Assembly: GCA_045636205.1 (NCBI GenBank)
Contig: JAZTXE010000110.1
Location: 1 to 29,155, forward strand
Source: JAZRUF01 sp045636205
GTDB taxonomy: Bacteria > Bacillota > Clostridia > Oscillospirales > JAAYXM01
DNA: 29,155 nt
Direction: 5' to 3'
Position numbers and translations under genes: made by a program. A model generated the notes under the pieces. That model ran no database searches and was not told the DNA's origin. It saw only the letters and a list, made by a program, of their open reading frames with translations. Numbering within the stretch: position 1 is the first letter of the stretch; each line of letters starts with the position of its first letter. Positions 8,388 through 15,784 of this stretch are shown piece by piece.

Positions 8388-9794
8388 ATGATTCGTTTCG
8401 GAACCGGCGGATGGCGTGCGATTATTGGCGATGAGTTTATAAAATCAAATATCGTTGCACTTGCTCAGGCGGTAGCTGATGAGATAAATGAGAGAGGCTG
8501 TGCAAAAGGCGACATTGTTTTGGGATATGACAGACGTTTCCTTTCTGACACTGCGGCAAAATGGATTGCTGAGGTAATGGCAGGAAACAACGTCACAGTG
8601 CATTTTGTAAATCAGATTTCACCCACGCCGCTTGTTATGTACGGAGTAAAGACTATGGATACTCTCTACGGAATGGCGGTTACTGCAAGCCATAATCCGG
8701 CTGAGTACAACGGTGTTAAGATATTCACAGTTGGAGGACGCGACGCGGATAAATCCACTACCGATGCTTTTGAAAAGAGAATTGATGCGGGTGTAACTGT
8801 TAAGAGTATGGATTTTGAAAAGGGTGTTGAGTGTGGAATTATAAGACTTACCGATTTGTACAATTCATATCTTGACAGTATCATCAGCATGATAAACATG
8901 GATGTAATTCGCATGCGCAGAATGAAGATACTGCTTGACCCGATGTACGGTGTTTCAAAAACTGCACTTCAGACTGTTCTCGTGACCGCGCGCTGCGATG
9001 TCGATATCATTAATGACAGACATGATACACTCTTTGGCGGTAAACTTCCGTCCCCGAGTGCGCACACACTTACGAAGCTTTCTAATATGGTTGTTGACGA
9101 AGGATATGACCTGGGAATCGGAACCGACGGTGATGCGGACAGAATAGGAATAATTGATGAAAAAGGCGTGTTCGTACACCCGAATGAAATCTTGATGCTT
9201 CTGTATTATTACCTGCTTAAGTTCAAGGGGTGGAAGGGCGATGTTGTAAGAAACATTGCCACAACGCACATCCTTGACCGTATAGCAGAGGATTTTGGTC
9301 AGACTTGCCATGAGGTGCCGGTAGGCTTTAAGCATATAAGCGCTAAAATGGAGCAGAGTGATGCGGTTATAGGCGGCGAGTCATCCGGTGGTCTTACCAT
9401 TCGCGGACACATTCGCGGCAAGGACGGAATTTTCGCATCTGCACTGCTTGTTGAAATGGTATGTGCGACGGGTAAGCATCTTTCTGAGCTTTTGGAAGAG
9501 ATATACGAGCGATACGGAAAAGCTGAGATGGCGGAGTTTGACACGCGGTTTACCGCAGAGAAAAAAGAGGAGCTTATGAATACGCTCTTTGCCCAGAAAA
9601 AGCTTCCTGAATTTGAATGTGAGATTGAAAAGGTAAGCTATATGGACGGCGCGAAAGTATACTTAAAAAACGGCGGTTGGATTATTGCACGTTTCTCTGG
9701 TACAGAGCCGCTTATTCGTATTTTCTGCGAAATGGAGAGCATTGAAACCGCGCAAAAGACGATTGGTGTGATGCGTAATTTCTTAGGTTTGTAA
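8388..9794 (+). CDS. Alpha-D-phosphohexomutase (phosphoglucomutase/phosphomannomutase family)
   Basis: Interconverts hexose 1- and 6-phosphates through a phosphoserine enzyme; 468 aa, normal for the superfamily. The family motifs are present in order: N-terminal FGTGGWRAIIGDEF, catalytic TASHNP with Ser101, Mg-binding DGDADR (247-252), sugar-specificity loop GGESSGG around E331, and phosphate-binding RFSGTEP (435-441). It is probably co-transcribed with the kinase 18 bases upstream, with a GGGAG ribosome site in the gap. The pairing suggests it handles the 1-phosphate made by that kinase, though a general PGM/PMM role in cell-wall precursor supply is also possible. No terminator is visible before the riboflavin control region. 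Confidence 0.92.
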   Translation: MIRFGTGGWRAIIGDEFIKSNIVALAQAVADEINERGCAKGDIVLGYDRRFLSDTAAKWIAEVMAGNNVTVHFVNQISPTPLVMYGVKTMDTLYGMAVTASHNPAEYNGVKIFTVGGRDADKSTTDAFEKRIDAGVTVKSMDFEKGVECGIIRLTDLYNSYLDSIISMINMDVIRMRRMKILLDPMYGVSKTALQTVLVTARCDVDIINDRHDTLFGGKLPSPSAHTLTKLSNMVVDEGYDLGIGTDGDADRIGIIDEKGVFVHPNEILMLLYYYLLKFKGWKGDVVRNIATTHILDRIAEDFGQTCHEVPVGFKHISAKMEQSDAVIGGESSGGLTIRGHIRGKDGIFASALLVEMVCATGKHLSELLEEIYERYGKAEMAEFDTRFTAEKKEELMNTLFAQKKLPEFECEIEKVSYMDGAKVYLKNGGWIIARFSGTEPLIRIFCEMESIETAQKTIGVMRNFLGL

Positions 9795-9801
9795 AAAACA
9801 G

Positions 9802-9830
9802 TTGCAAATTCAAATAAAAGTTGATATACT
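9802..9830 (+). promoter_or_regulatory. Promoter of the FMN riboswitch-ribU unit
   Basis: TTGCAA (9802-9807), a 17-base spacer and TATACT (9825-9830). This is a good sigma-A-type match whose start point, about 9837, falls just ahead of the riboswitch. Confidence 0.75.
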
Positions 9831-9853
9831 GTACTAAGCGAATATATGATATT

Positions 9854-10000
9854 CGTCTTCGGGGCGGGGTGGAAATCCCCACCGGCGGTAATGCGGCATA
9901 GAAAAAAGTTGCCGTTAGCCCGCGAGCCTTGTGTTTCGTGCACAGGTTGAATTCGGTTAAATTCCGATGCCGACGGTTACAGTCCGGATGAAAGGAGACG
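9854..10000 (+). ncRNA. FMN riboswitch (RFN element)
   Basis: Conserved RFN blocks are visible: CTTCGGGGCGGGGTGGAAAT, CCCACCGGCGGTAAT, AGCCCGCGAGCC, TTCGGTTAAATTCCGATGCCGA, and CGGTTACAGTCCGGATGAAA before GGAGAC. P1 forms between 9854-9860 and 9994-10000. It sits between a promoter and an intrinsic terminator upstream of ribU, so FMN binding should lower transcription of the transporter gene. Confidence 0.96.
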
Positions 10001-10019
10001 GCTTAAGTTATGCGTTTAT

Positions 10020-10053
10020 GCCCCGATGCGCAGTTTTGCGTGTCGGGGCTTTT
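10020..10053 (+). terminator. Riboswitch-controlled intrinsic terminator
   Basis: GCCCCGA (10020-10026) pairs with TCGGGGC (10043-10049), extended inward by five further pairs including wobbles, then a T-run. It lies 19 bases after the aptamer and 51 bases before ribU, as expected for an attenuator. Confidence 0.88.
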
Positions 10054-10104
10054 GCGTATTCTATGCCACTTAGCCCTTCAAAAAGAGTTGGAGGTAGTTA
10101 AAAA

Positions 10105-10656
10105 ATGAAAACAAAAATGAACACGCGCAAATTAGTGGCGCTTGCCATGCTTACGGCAATTTCGGCGGTAATGGTATTTTTAGTACATTTCCCGATTTTT
10201 CCTGCGGCACCGTTTTTGGAATATGACCCGGCAGATGTGCCGATTCTTATTTCGACATTTGCATTTGGTCCGGTATCCGGGCTTCTTGTTACGGTGGCGG
10301 TATCCTTGATTCAGGCGATAACCGTAAGCTCGGTTTCAGGGTGGATTGGCGCGGTCATGCACATTGTTTCTACCGGAAGCTTTGTGTTGGTTGCCGGGAA
10401 TATATATAAGAGAAAGCATACCATGTTAGGCGCAATAATAGCTCTCGTTCTTGGTGCGATTACGATGGTTGCGGTTATGGCGGGACTTAATCTTGTACTT
10501 ACTCCGCTGTATATGGGTGTATCGGCGAAAGATGTCATGGGGATGCTGCTTCCGATTATCATACCGTTTAACGCACTCAAGGCGGGTATAAACGCGGTGA
10601 TTACATTTATCCTCTATAAAGCGATACATAAGATAATTCTTAAGTTCGTGGATTAA
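10105..10656 (+). CDS. ribU: Riboflavin ECF transporter substrate-binding subunit RibU
   Basis: Membrane S-component that binds riboflavin and works with a shared energy-coupling module (EcfA1/A2/T, not in this window). It has 183 aa with about six hydrophobic segments after a short basic N-terminus (MKTKMNTRKL), the usual RibU size. The EYDPADVPILISTFAFGP stretch and the early helix near AMLTAISAVMVF are typical of RibU-type S-components. The FMN riboswitch and attenuator upstream give the substrate assignment. GGAGG at 10090-10094 supports the ATG. It is a single-gene unit closed by a terminator. Confidence 0.93.
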   Translation: MKTKMNTRKLVALAMLTAISAVMVFLVHFPIFPAAPFLEYDPADVPILISTFAFGPVSGLLVTVAVSLIQAITVSSVSGWIGAVMHIVSTGSFVLVAGNIYKRKHTMLGAIIALVLGAITMVAVMAGLNLVLTPLYMGVSAKDVMGMLLPIIIPFNALKAGINAVITFILYKAIHKIILKFVD

Positions 10657-10669
10657 AAAACGTACATTT

Positions 10670-10709
10670 AAAGCCGGGGAGTTTTATTTAACTCCTCGGC
10701 TTTAGTTTT
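10670..10709 (+). terminator. Intrinsic terminator after ribU
   Basis: AAAGCCGGGGAGTT pairs with AACTCCTCGGCTTT (one G-T wobble) around a 6-base loop, followed by TAGTTTT. Confidence 0.88.
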
Positions 10710-10711
10710 GC

Positions 10712-10740
10712 TTGTGATTCTTCGCAAAATATGTTAAAAT
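10712..10740 (+). promoter_or_regulatory. Probable promoter upstream of the COG2426 gene
   Basis: TTGTGA (10712-10717), a 17-base spacer and TAAAAT (10735-10740), directly after the ribU terminator. It may drive the whole COG2426-recD2-comF run, since no terminator is seen between those genes. Confidence 0.5.
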
Positions 10741-10775
10741 ATCATTTATAAATATTTAGTGTGAGGATATGGGTT

Positions 10776-11267
10776 ATGCTTGATGCACTTTTTACAACTG
10801 CGCTTGGAAAGGCGGTGCAGGTTTTCTTCCTTTCCATGGTGCCGATTATTGAGCTTAGAGGCGCTATTCCGGTAGGTGTAGCGTATGATATGCCGTTTCT
10901 TGAAAATTTGATTTTGTGCTGCCTTGGCAACATGCTTCCTGCGCCGTTTGTAATTTTGTTTGTGCGCAAGCTTTTTTCTTGGTTTAAAGAAAAACGGATA
11001 ATGTACAGAGCGATTTGCTGGGTGGAAAACCATGTTCTGAAGAAGGAGTACATGCTCAGAAAATATTCGCTGATAGGGCTGTGTATTTTAGTTGCAATAC
11101 CTCTGCCGGGGACTGGTGCATGGACGGGTGCCATGCTTGCCGGGCTTCTTAACATGAGATTGCGTCAGGCACTGCCGACGATTGGTCTGGGAGTTTTAAT
11201 TGCGGGGCTTATCGTTTGCGGAGTAACCTATGGAGCGGTCAGTGTAGCGGGGATATTTGTAGGGTAA
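10776..11267 (+). CDS. Small multidrug-export-type membrane protein (COG2426 family)
   Basis: Polytopic membrane protein of 163 aa with four or so hydrophobic segments. It matches the family named Sm_multidrug_ex (PF06695/COG2426) by the N-terminal MVPIIELRGAIPVGVAYDMP and the later IPLPGTGAWTGAMLAGLL motif. The two Gly/Pro-rich re-entrant-like motifs resemble DedA/SNARE-associated membrane proteins. The export label is inherited and the real function is not established. I use ATG 10776, 9 bases after GAGG, rather than the GTG at 10761, which would add five residues and overlap that ribosome site. No terminator separates it from the next gene. Confidence 0.82.
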   Translation: MLDALFTTALGKAVQVFFLSMVPIIELRGAIPVGVAYDMPFLENLILCCLGNMLPAPFVILFVRKLFSWFKEKRIMYRAICWVENHVLKKEYMLRKYSLIGLCILVAIPLPGTGAWTGAMLAGLLNMRLRQALPTIGLGVLIAGLIVCGVTYGAVSVAGIFVG

Positions 11268-11318
11268 ATTCACCGCCGGTTACATATCTGCATATGATGG
11301 TGCGGAGGTGCACTACAT

Positions 11319-11720
11319 ATGTCAAGTATAGTATTTGAGGGGATTTTTGCTTTGTTTGCAGCGATTGGAACTGCTACACTTGTTTGGCTTGTTGTTGGGA
11401 TTTTTATACGGCCTGAGAACTGTAAAGGTATATATACTTACACGGTAGTTGTTGCGCGGGATGAGAATCAGAACCTGAAAAAGGTTGTTAATTCGCTTTT
11501 ATGGCAGCGCGATATGTTGCCGGAAGAGCGAGAGATTATCTTTTGCGGCGATATATCTGATAAGGTGAGAGATGAACTTGAACATGTTGCAGGGGGCAGA
11601 GCTGAAATTTGCGTACTTGCATGCGAAGAAGTTGGTAATTATTTAAAAAAGCAGATGGCGGAAAATGCAGCGGGGGATATGGATGAAGCAGGAAGTAATA
11701 ACGTTGGAAGGAACTGTTGA
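11319..11720 (+). CDS. Small membrane protein with glycosyltransferase-like motif, unknown function
   Basis: 133 aa and not recognised as a named family. One strong N-terminal membrane segment (about 5-31) is followed by a soluble part whose start, TVVVARDENQNLKKVVNSLL, resembles the first beta strand and helix of GT2-type glycosyltransferases (A-R-N/D-E-x-x-N-L). There is no room for the DxD and later catalytic motifs. A second strand-like EIIFCGDIS follows, so this may be a minimal Rossmann-like domain facing the cytoplasm. GGAGG at 11304-11308 supports the ATG. The 3' end overlaps recD2 by 38 bases, suggesting translational coupling. It could be a degenerate or truncated transferase kept for another role. 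Confidence 0.65.
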   Translation: MSSIVFEGIFALFAAIGTATLVWLVVGIFIRPENCKGIYTYTVVVARDENQNLKKVVNSLLWQRDMLPEEREIIFCGDISDKVRDELEHVAGGRAEICVLACEEVGNYLKKQMAENAAGDMDEAGSNNVGRNC

Positions 11721-13890
11721 TACGGTAATCTACCGCAATGATGATAACGGGTATGCAGTGCTTCGCGTGAATTCTTCAAGCGGTGATACGGTTACGGCAG
11801 TCGGATGCGCCCCGCATATCGGCGTTGGAGAGTTTATATCGGCGTCGGGGAAATGGGTTGAGCATGCCTCTTATGGTGAGCAGTTTCAGATAGATACTAT
11901 TGAACGCAGCTTGCCTGCGGAAGAGGGCGCGATTTTAGATTATCTATCCTCAGGCGCGGTAAAAGGCGTAGGCAGAAAGACTGCGGAAAAACTGGTTTCA
12001 AAATTCGGAAAAAACTGCTTTTATGTTATGGAACAGGAGCCTGAGAGGCTTTGCGAAATATCCGGGATAACACCGGAAAAAGCCAAGAAAATCTCTGAGG
12101 ATTTTGCGATGCAAAACGGCATCAGCCGTCTTATGGAGTATTTAGTCGGAAATCAGGTCGAGCCTGCGATTGCGGTTAAGTTATACAGAATGTACGGCAG
12201 TGCTGCGATGGGCATTGTAAAACAAAATCCGTATATACTTACGGATTTTACTTTCGGAGTGGATTTTTACAAGGCGGATTTGATGGCTGAGAAGCTTGGG
12301 GTGAGCGCAGAGGCACAGTCACGTGTTGAAGCTGCGGTTATATACACTTTAAGCTATAATTCAGAAGCCGGGCACTCCTTTTTGCCGTATGGTAAGCTGA
12401 TTGAGGCAACGGCGAAGATGATAGGGCTTGACATATTGCCGATAGAAAATGCGGTCAGTTCACTGTGTGAGGATGGTATGCTAAAGACACGTCGGATACG
12501 AGATGTGGATGCGGTATATCTTGCGCATCTTTATGAGGCAGAGGAATATGTTGCGAGAAAGCTTTTGGATATGATGTCCGATTTTTCCGGTTGCGGAAAG
12601 GTTGACAGCGAAAAGCTTATTAATAGGATTGCGCGTGAGCATAAAATTGAATATGCGGAAAATCAGAGGCGAGCAATAGCTATGGCAGCGGAAAATCCGG
12701 TGATGATACTCACGGGTGGGCCGGGTACGGGTAAAACCACGGTTATACGCGGTATGCTTGCGGTTTTTGAGAAGCTGGGGTTAAATTGCGCGCTTGCCGC
12801 GCCGACCGGACGTGCGGCAAAACGCATGAGCGAGGCTTGTGGTACGGAGGCAAAGACTATTCACAGAATGCTTGAAATGAACTACAGCGAAGGAAATGCG
12901 TTTCCCACCTTCGGAAAAACGCACAGTGAACCGCTTGACTGCGATGTTCTGATAATAGACGAGATGAGTATGGTGGACCTTATGCTTATGCGCGCGGTTA
13001 CGGATGCTATAAGACCCGGATGCAGGCTTGTATTGGTCGGGGACGCGGATCAGTTGCCGAGTGTAGGCGCGGGAAATGTTTTAAAGGACCTGATTGCGTC
13101 GGATATGGTTCCGACCGTGCGACTTGAAGAGATTTTTCGTCAGGCAGCGGAGAGTAACATAGTTGTAGGAGCGCATCAGATAAACCGTGGCGAGATGCCG
13201 GATTTGATGCAGAAGGACAGTGACTTGTTTTTTCTGCGGAAAAATGTGTATACAGAGTGCATAGATACGGTTGTGGATTTGGTTTCAAGAAGACTTCCGG
13301 AGAATATGAAAATACCCGCAAGCCAGATACAGGTGCTTACTACCAACCGCAAATATGAGGTGGGAACTGCGGTGCTCAACAGACGTTTGCAGCAGGCTAT
13401 AAATCCGCCGCATCCGGATAAGAAGGAAAAAAGGATAGGCGAGCGGGTGTTCAGGGTAGGCGACCGTGTTATGCAGGTTAGAAACAACTATGACCGGGCA
13501 TGGCACGGCATATATGACGGAGAGTCCGGCATGGGTGTTTTCAACGGCGATGTAGGCGAAATAAAGGCCATTGATTTGCAGAGTGAGGTCGTGACCGTTG
13601 AGTTTGATGACAGGCTGGTATATTATCCGTTTACAATGATAAATGAACTTGAGCTTGCGTATGCAATGACCGTGCATAAGGCGCAGGGAAGTGAATTTCG
13701 AGCGGTGGTTTTTGCGGCTCTAGGCGGTACGAAATATTTGCTTCACAGAAGCGTGCTCTACACGGCGATAACCCGCGCAAAGGAGCTTTTGATAATTGTA
13801 GGTGATTTAAACACCGTGCAGGCGATGGTTGATAATAACAAACAAAGAAACAGATACAGTGGACTGCGCGCGCTGATTGGCGGGCAATAG
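11683..13890 (+). CDS. recD2: ATP-dependent 5'-3' DNA helicase RecD2 (YrrC type)
   Basis: SF1B helicase of 735 aa acting in DNA repair and replication-fork maintenance without RecBC. Order of parts: N-terminal OB-like region (VDTVIYRNDDNGYAVLRV), helix-hairpin-helix repeats around GAVKGVGRKTAEKLVSKFG and ISGITPEKAKKI, Walker A GGPGTGKTT at about 345-353, Walker B IIDEMSM with D426-E427, motif III GDADQLPSVGAGNVL, the SH3-like pin insert around NGDVGEI, and motif VI TVHKAQGSEF near the C-terminus. Length and order fit full-length RecD2. I take ATG 11683, after a GGGGG at 11672-11676, over ATG 11665: the protein then begins MKQEVITLEGTVD, as in the family. It overlaps the preceding gene by 38 bases. 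Confidence 0.95.
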   Translation: MKQEVITLEGTVDTVIYRNDDNGYAVLRVNSSSGDTVTAVGCAPHIGVGEFISASGKWVEHASYGEQFQIDTIERSLPAEEGAILDYLSSGAVKGVGRKTAEKLVSKFGKNCFYVMEQEPERLCEISGITPEKAKKISEDFAMQNGISRLMEYLVGNQVEPAIAVKLYRMYGSAAMGIVKQNPYILTDFTFGVDFYKADLMAEKLGVSAEAQSRVEAAVIYTLSYNSEAGHSFLPYGKLIEATAKMIGLDILPIENAVSSLCEDGMLKTRRIRDVDAVYLAHLYEAEEYVARKLLDMMSDFSGCGKVDSEKLINRIAREHKIEYAENQRRAIAMAAENPVMILTGGPGTGKTTVIRGMLAVFEKLGLNCALAAPTGRAAKRMSEACGTEAKTIHRMLEMNYSEGNAFPTFGKTHSEPLDCDVLIIDEMSMVDLMLMRAVTDAIRPGCRLVLVGDADQLPSVGAGNVLKDLIASDMVPTVRLEEIFRQAAESNIVVGAHQINRGEMPDLMQKDSDLFFLRKNVYTECIDTVVDLVSRRLPENMKIPASQIQVLTTNRKYEVGTAVLNRRLQQAINPPHPDKKEKRIGERVFRVGDRVMQVRNNYDRAWHGIYDGESGMGVFNGDVGEIKAIDLQSEVVTVEFDDRLVYYPFTMINELELAYAMTVHKAQGSEFRAVVFAALGGTKYLLHRSVLYTAITRAKELLIIVGDLNTVQAMVDNNKQRNRYSGLRALIGGQ

Positions 13891-13905
13891 GTCTTATGTA
13901 TGTTA

Positions 13906-13912
13906 AGAGGAG
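13906..13912 (+). promoter_or_regulatory. Ribosome binding site fixing the comF start
   Basis: AGAGGAG lies 8 bases before GTG 13921. The upstream in-frame ATG at 13900 has no such site and would place this one inside the gene. Confidence 0.7.
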
Positions 13913-13920
13913 AGAATAAA

Positions 13921-14568
13921 GTGAAGTTTAAAGATGCGGTTTTGTCGTTTTTATTTCCTCCCAAGTGCATTTTTTGCAGGAAGGTGCTTGAGAAGGACGG
14001 CGTGTGCGCGGAGTGTGAAAAGAGGTTGCCGAGGAGAAAGAATCCTCATATAAAAGAAGGAGTGCCGTTTATAGACGAGCTGTATGCGCCGCTGTATTAC
14101 GAGGGGTATGTCAGAAGTGCGGTTTTGCGATACAAGTTTGGAGGAATAAAGTGCAGTGCGCTTGAGTTTGCAAAGATTCTAAAACCCTGTATAGAAGAAA
14201 ATCTTTCGGGCAAGTATGATTGTATAACATGGGTGCCGACGAGTAAGCTTCGTCTGCGCAAGCGCGGATATGACCAGGCGCAGGTGCTTGCGGAGGAGTT
14301 GGGGAAGCTTTTGGACATGCCGACTCAAAAGCTTATAAAAAAGAGGCTGGAGGCTAAGCCACAGTCGCGTCAAAACACAAGGGAGCAGCGTATAGCCAAT
14401 ATTATAGGCGCGTTTGAGGTTAAGGATGTAAGTGTAATTGACAGGAATATACTGCTTGTGGATGATATTTCAACTACGGGTTCTACGATTTCTGAATGCG
14501 CTCGCATACTTAAAACCGCGGGTGCATCTAAAGTTTACGGCGTTACTTTGGCAAAAACCAGGCTTTAA
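13921..14568 (+). CDS. comF: ComF-family phosphoribosyltransferase-like protein
   Basis: ComF-type protein of 215 aa linked in other bacteria to uptake of transforming DNA. The N-terminus has a zinc-ribbon pattern, CIFC then CAEC about 14 residues later, followed by a PRTase domain. The PRPP-loop motif NILLVDDISTTGSTISEC is intact near the C-terminus, and the WVPTSKLRLRKRGYDQAQVL stretch is the family hallmark. GTG 13921 is chosen because AGAGGAG lies 8 bases upstream. It sits 30 bases after recD2 on the same strand with no terminator between, so both DNA-processing genes are likely co-transcribed. Confidence 0.92.
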   Translation: MKFKDAVLSFLFPPKCIFCRKVLEKDGVCAECEKRLPRRKNPHIKEGVPFIDELYAPLYYEGYVRSAVLRYKFGGIKCSALEFAKILKPCIEENLSGKYDCITWVPTSKLRLRKRGYDQAQVLAEELGKLLDMPTQKLIKKRLEAKPQSRQNTREQRIANIIGAFEVKDVSVIDRNILLVDDISTTGSTISECARILKTAGASKVYGVTLAKTRL

Positions 14569-14580
14569 TTAAAAAAACAA

Positions 14581-14608
14581 TTGAAAAATTATAAATATAG
14601 GGTATAAT
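14581..14608 (+). promoter_or_regulatory. Strong promoter of the mreB/mbl-type gene
   Basis: TTGAAA (14581-14586), a 16-base spacer and a perfect TATAAT (14603-14608) in a very A+T-rich gap, giving a leader of about 50 bases before ATG 14667. Confidence 0.8.
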
Positions 14609-14666
14609 AAAAGAGTGAAATGGAATTATGAAAATTCTGACATTTATAAATATATGAGGTGAAGAG

Positions 14667-15701
14667 ATGTTTAGCTTGAGCAGAGATATAGGAATAGATC
14701 TCGGAACAGCGTCAATACTGGTGTTTGTAAAGGGTAAGGGAATAGTCTTGCGTGAACCGTCGGTTGTCGCGGTGGATAAGACTACTGAAAAGGTAATAAA
14801 GGTAGGTATGGACGCGCAGAAGATGCTCGGACGTACTCCGGGCAATATAATTGCAATCCGTCCGCTGCGTGGCGGTGTTATTTCTGACTATGAAATGACG
14901 CAAAAGATGATAAAAGAGTTTATCAAGCGCGTTATGGGTGGATTCAGCCTTATGAAGCCGCGCCTTGTAATCTGTGTTCCCAGTGGTATTACCGAGGTTG
15001 AAGAGCGTGCGGTAATTGATGCGGGCCGTCAGTCAGGCGCGCGCAGTGTATATCTTATTGAAGAGCCGATTGCGGCGGCAATAGGTGCGGGCTTGGATAT
15101 TGACAAGGCAGAGGGTAACATGGTAATTGATATTGGCGGCGGTACTGCTGATATTGCGGTTATTTCACTCTCAAGCATTGTTGAATCTACCTCTATTAAA
15201 ATCGCAGGCGATCAGTTTGATGAGTATATCGTCAAATACATACGCCGCAAGCACAATGTTTTGATTGGCGAGCGTACAGCAGAAGAGCTTAAGATAAATA
15301 TCGGATGCGTTTACCCGCGCCCTGAGGAAATCTCGATGGAGATTAAGGGTCGTTGCCTTATGACTGGTTTGCCGCGTATATTCACGGTTACCTCAAGTGA
15401 GATACTTGAAGCGCTTGACGAGCCGGCTACACGTGTTGTTGAGGCTATCCATTCGGTGCTTGAGCGCACTCCGCCTGAGCTTGTCGGCGATATTTCCACA
15501 AACGGCATAGTTATGACCGGTGGCGGTTCATTGGTATGGGGATTTGACCAGCTTATTCAGTCCAAGACCGGCATTGATACACGCGTTGCGGACGAGGCGG
15601 TTTCATGCGTAGCATACGGTACCGGAAAGCTTTTGGACGATTTGTCATCCATGCAGGACGGCACCATGAACTTGTCACGCAGAAAGCAGATGTTTTCATA
15701 A
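14667..15701 (+). CDS. MreB/Mbl-family rod-shape actin homologue
   Basis: Cytoskeletal ATPase of 344 aa that forms membrane-associated filaments guiding cell-wall synthesis. The actin-fold nucleotide motifs are present: phosphate-1 DIGIDLGTASILVF (about 7-20), the connecting motif LIEEPIAAAIGAG, phosphate-2 VIDIGGGTADIAVISL, and the adenosine motif GIVMTGGGSLVWGFDQL. The N-terminal MFSLSRDIGIDLG fits MreB/Mbl. It stands alone with its own promoter and terminator; mreC, mreD and the pbp genes are not next to it, which is more typical of Mbl than of the mreBCD copy. MreB, Mbl and MreBH cannot be told apart safely by eye, so no symbol is given. GAGGTG at 14656-14661 supports the ATG. Confidence 0.94.
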   Translation: MFSLSRDIGIDLGTASILVFVKGKGIVLREPSVVAVDKTTEKVIKVGMDAQKMLGRTPGNIIAIRPLRGGVISDYEMTQKMIKEFIKRVMGGFSLMKPRLVICVPSGITEVEERAVIDAGRQSGARSVYLIEEPIAAAIGAGLDIDKAEGNMVIDIGGGTADIAVISLSSIVESTSIKIAGDQFDEYIVKYIRRKHNVLIGERTAEELKINIGCVYPRPEEISMEIKGRCLMTGLPRIFTVTSSEILEALDEPATRVVEAIHSVLERTPPELVGDISTNGIVMTGGGSLVWGFDQLIQSKTGIDTRVADEAVSCVAYGTGKLLDDLSSMQDGTMNLSRRKQMFS

Positions 15702-15712
15702 AATATGAGTAT

Positions 15713-15752
15713 AAAAAAGGTTGGAGTTTTATTTTCAGACTCCGGCCTTTTT
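15713..15752 (+). terminator. Intrinsic terminator after the mreB/mbl-type gene
   Basis: AAAAAAGGTTGGAGT pairs with GACTCCGGCCTTTTT, with two wobble positions and an 8-base loop, ending in a T-run 12 to 51 bases after the stop codon. Confidence 0.85.
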
Positions 15753-15771
15753 GACATTAATTATATTTGAC

Positions 15772-15776
15772 GGAGG
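15772..15776 (+). promoter_or_regulatory. Ribosome binding site fixing the nitroreductase start
   Basis: GGAGG is 8 bases before ATG 15785. A longer frame using TTG 15767 would start upstream of this site and has no ribosome site of its own. Confidence 0.75.
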
Positions 15777-15784
15777 AAGAGAAG

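Noticed and set aside
9638..9943. Minus-strand 101-codon frame across the mutase end and riboswitch
   Set aside because: It runs antisense to a real gene and to a conserved structured RNA, with no ribosome site or family resemblance.
10742..11155. Minus-strand 137-codon frame opposite the COG2426 gene
   Set aside because: The plus-strand frame has clear family motifs and a ribosome site; the minus frame has a low-complexity basic product and overlaps the promoter.
10743..14653. CATTTATAAATAT found before both the COG2426 gene (10743) and the mreB/mbl-type gene (14641)
   Set aside because: The match is intriguing by position, but a 13-base A+T-rich near-palindrome can recur by chance in a window this size. 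I found no third copy.
15751..15756. TTGACA as a -35 box for the nitroreductase gene
   Set aside because: A perfect hexamer, but no -10-like sequence lies 16-18 bases downstream, and it overlaps the T-run of the preceding terminator.
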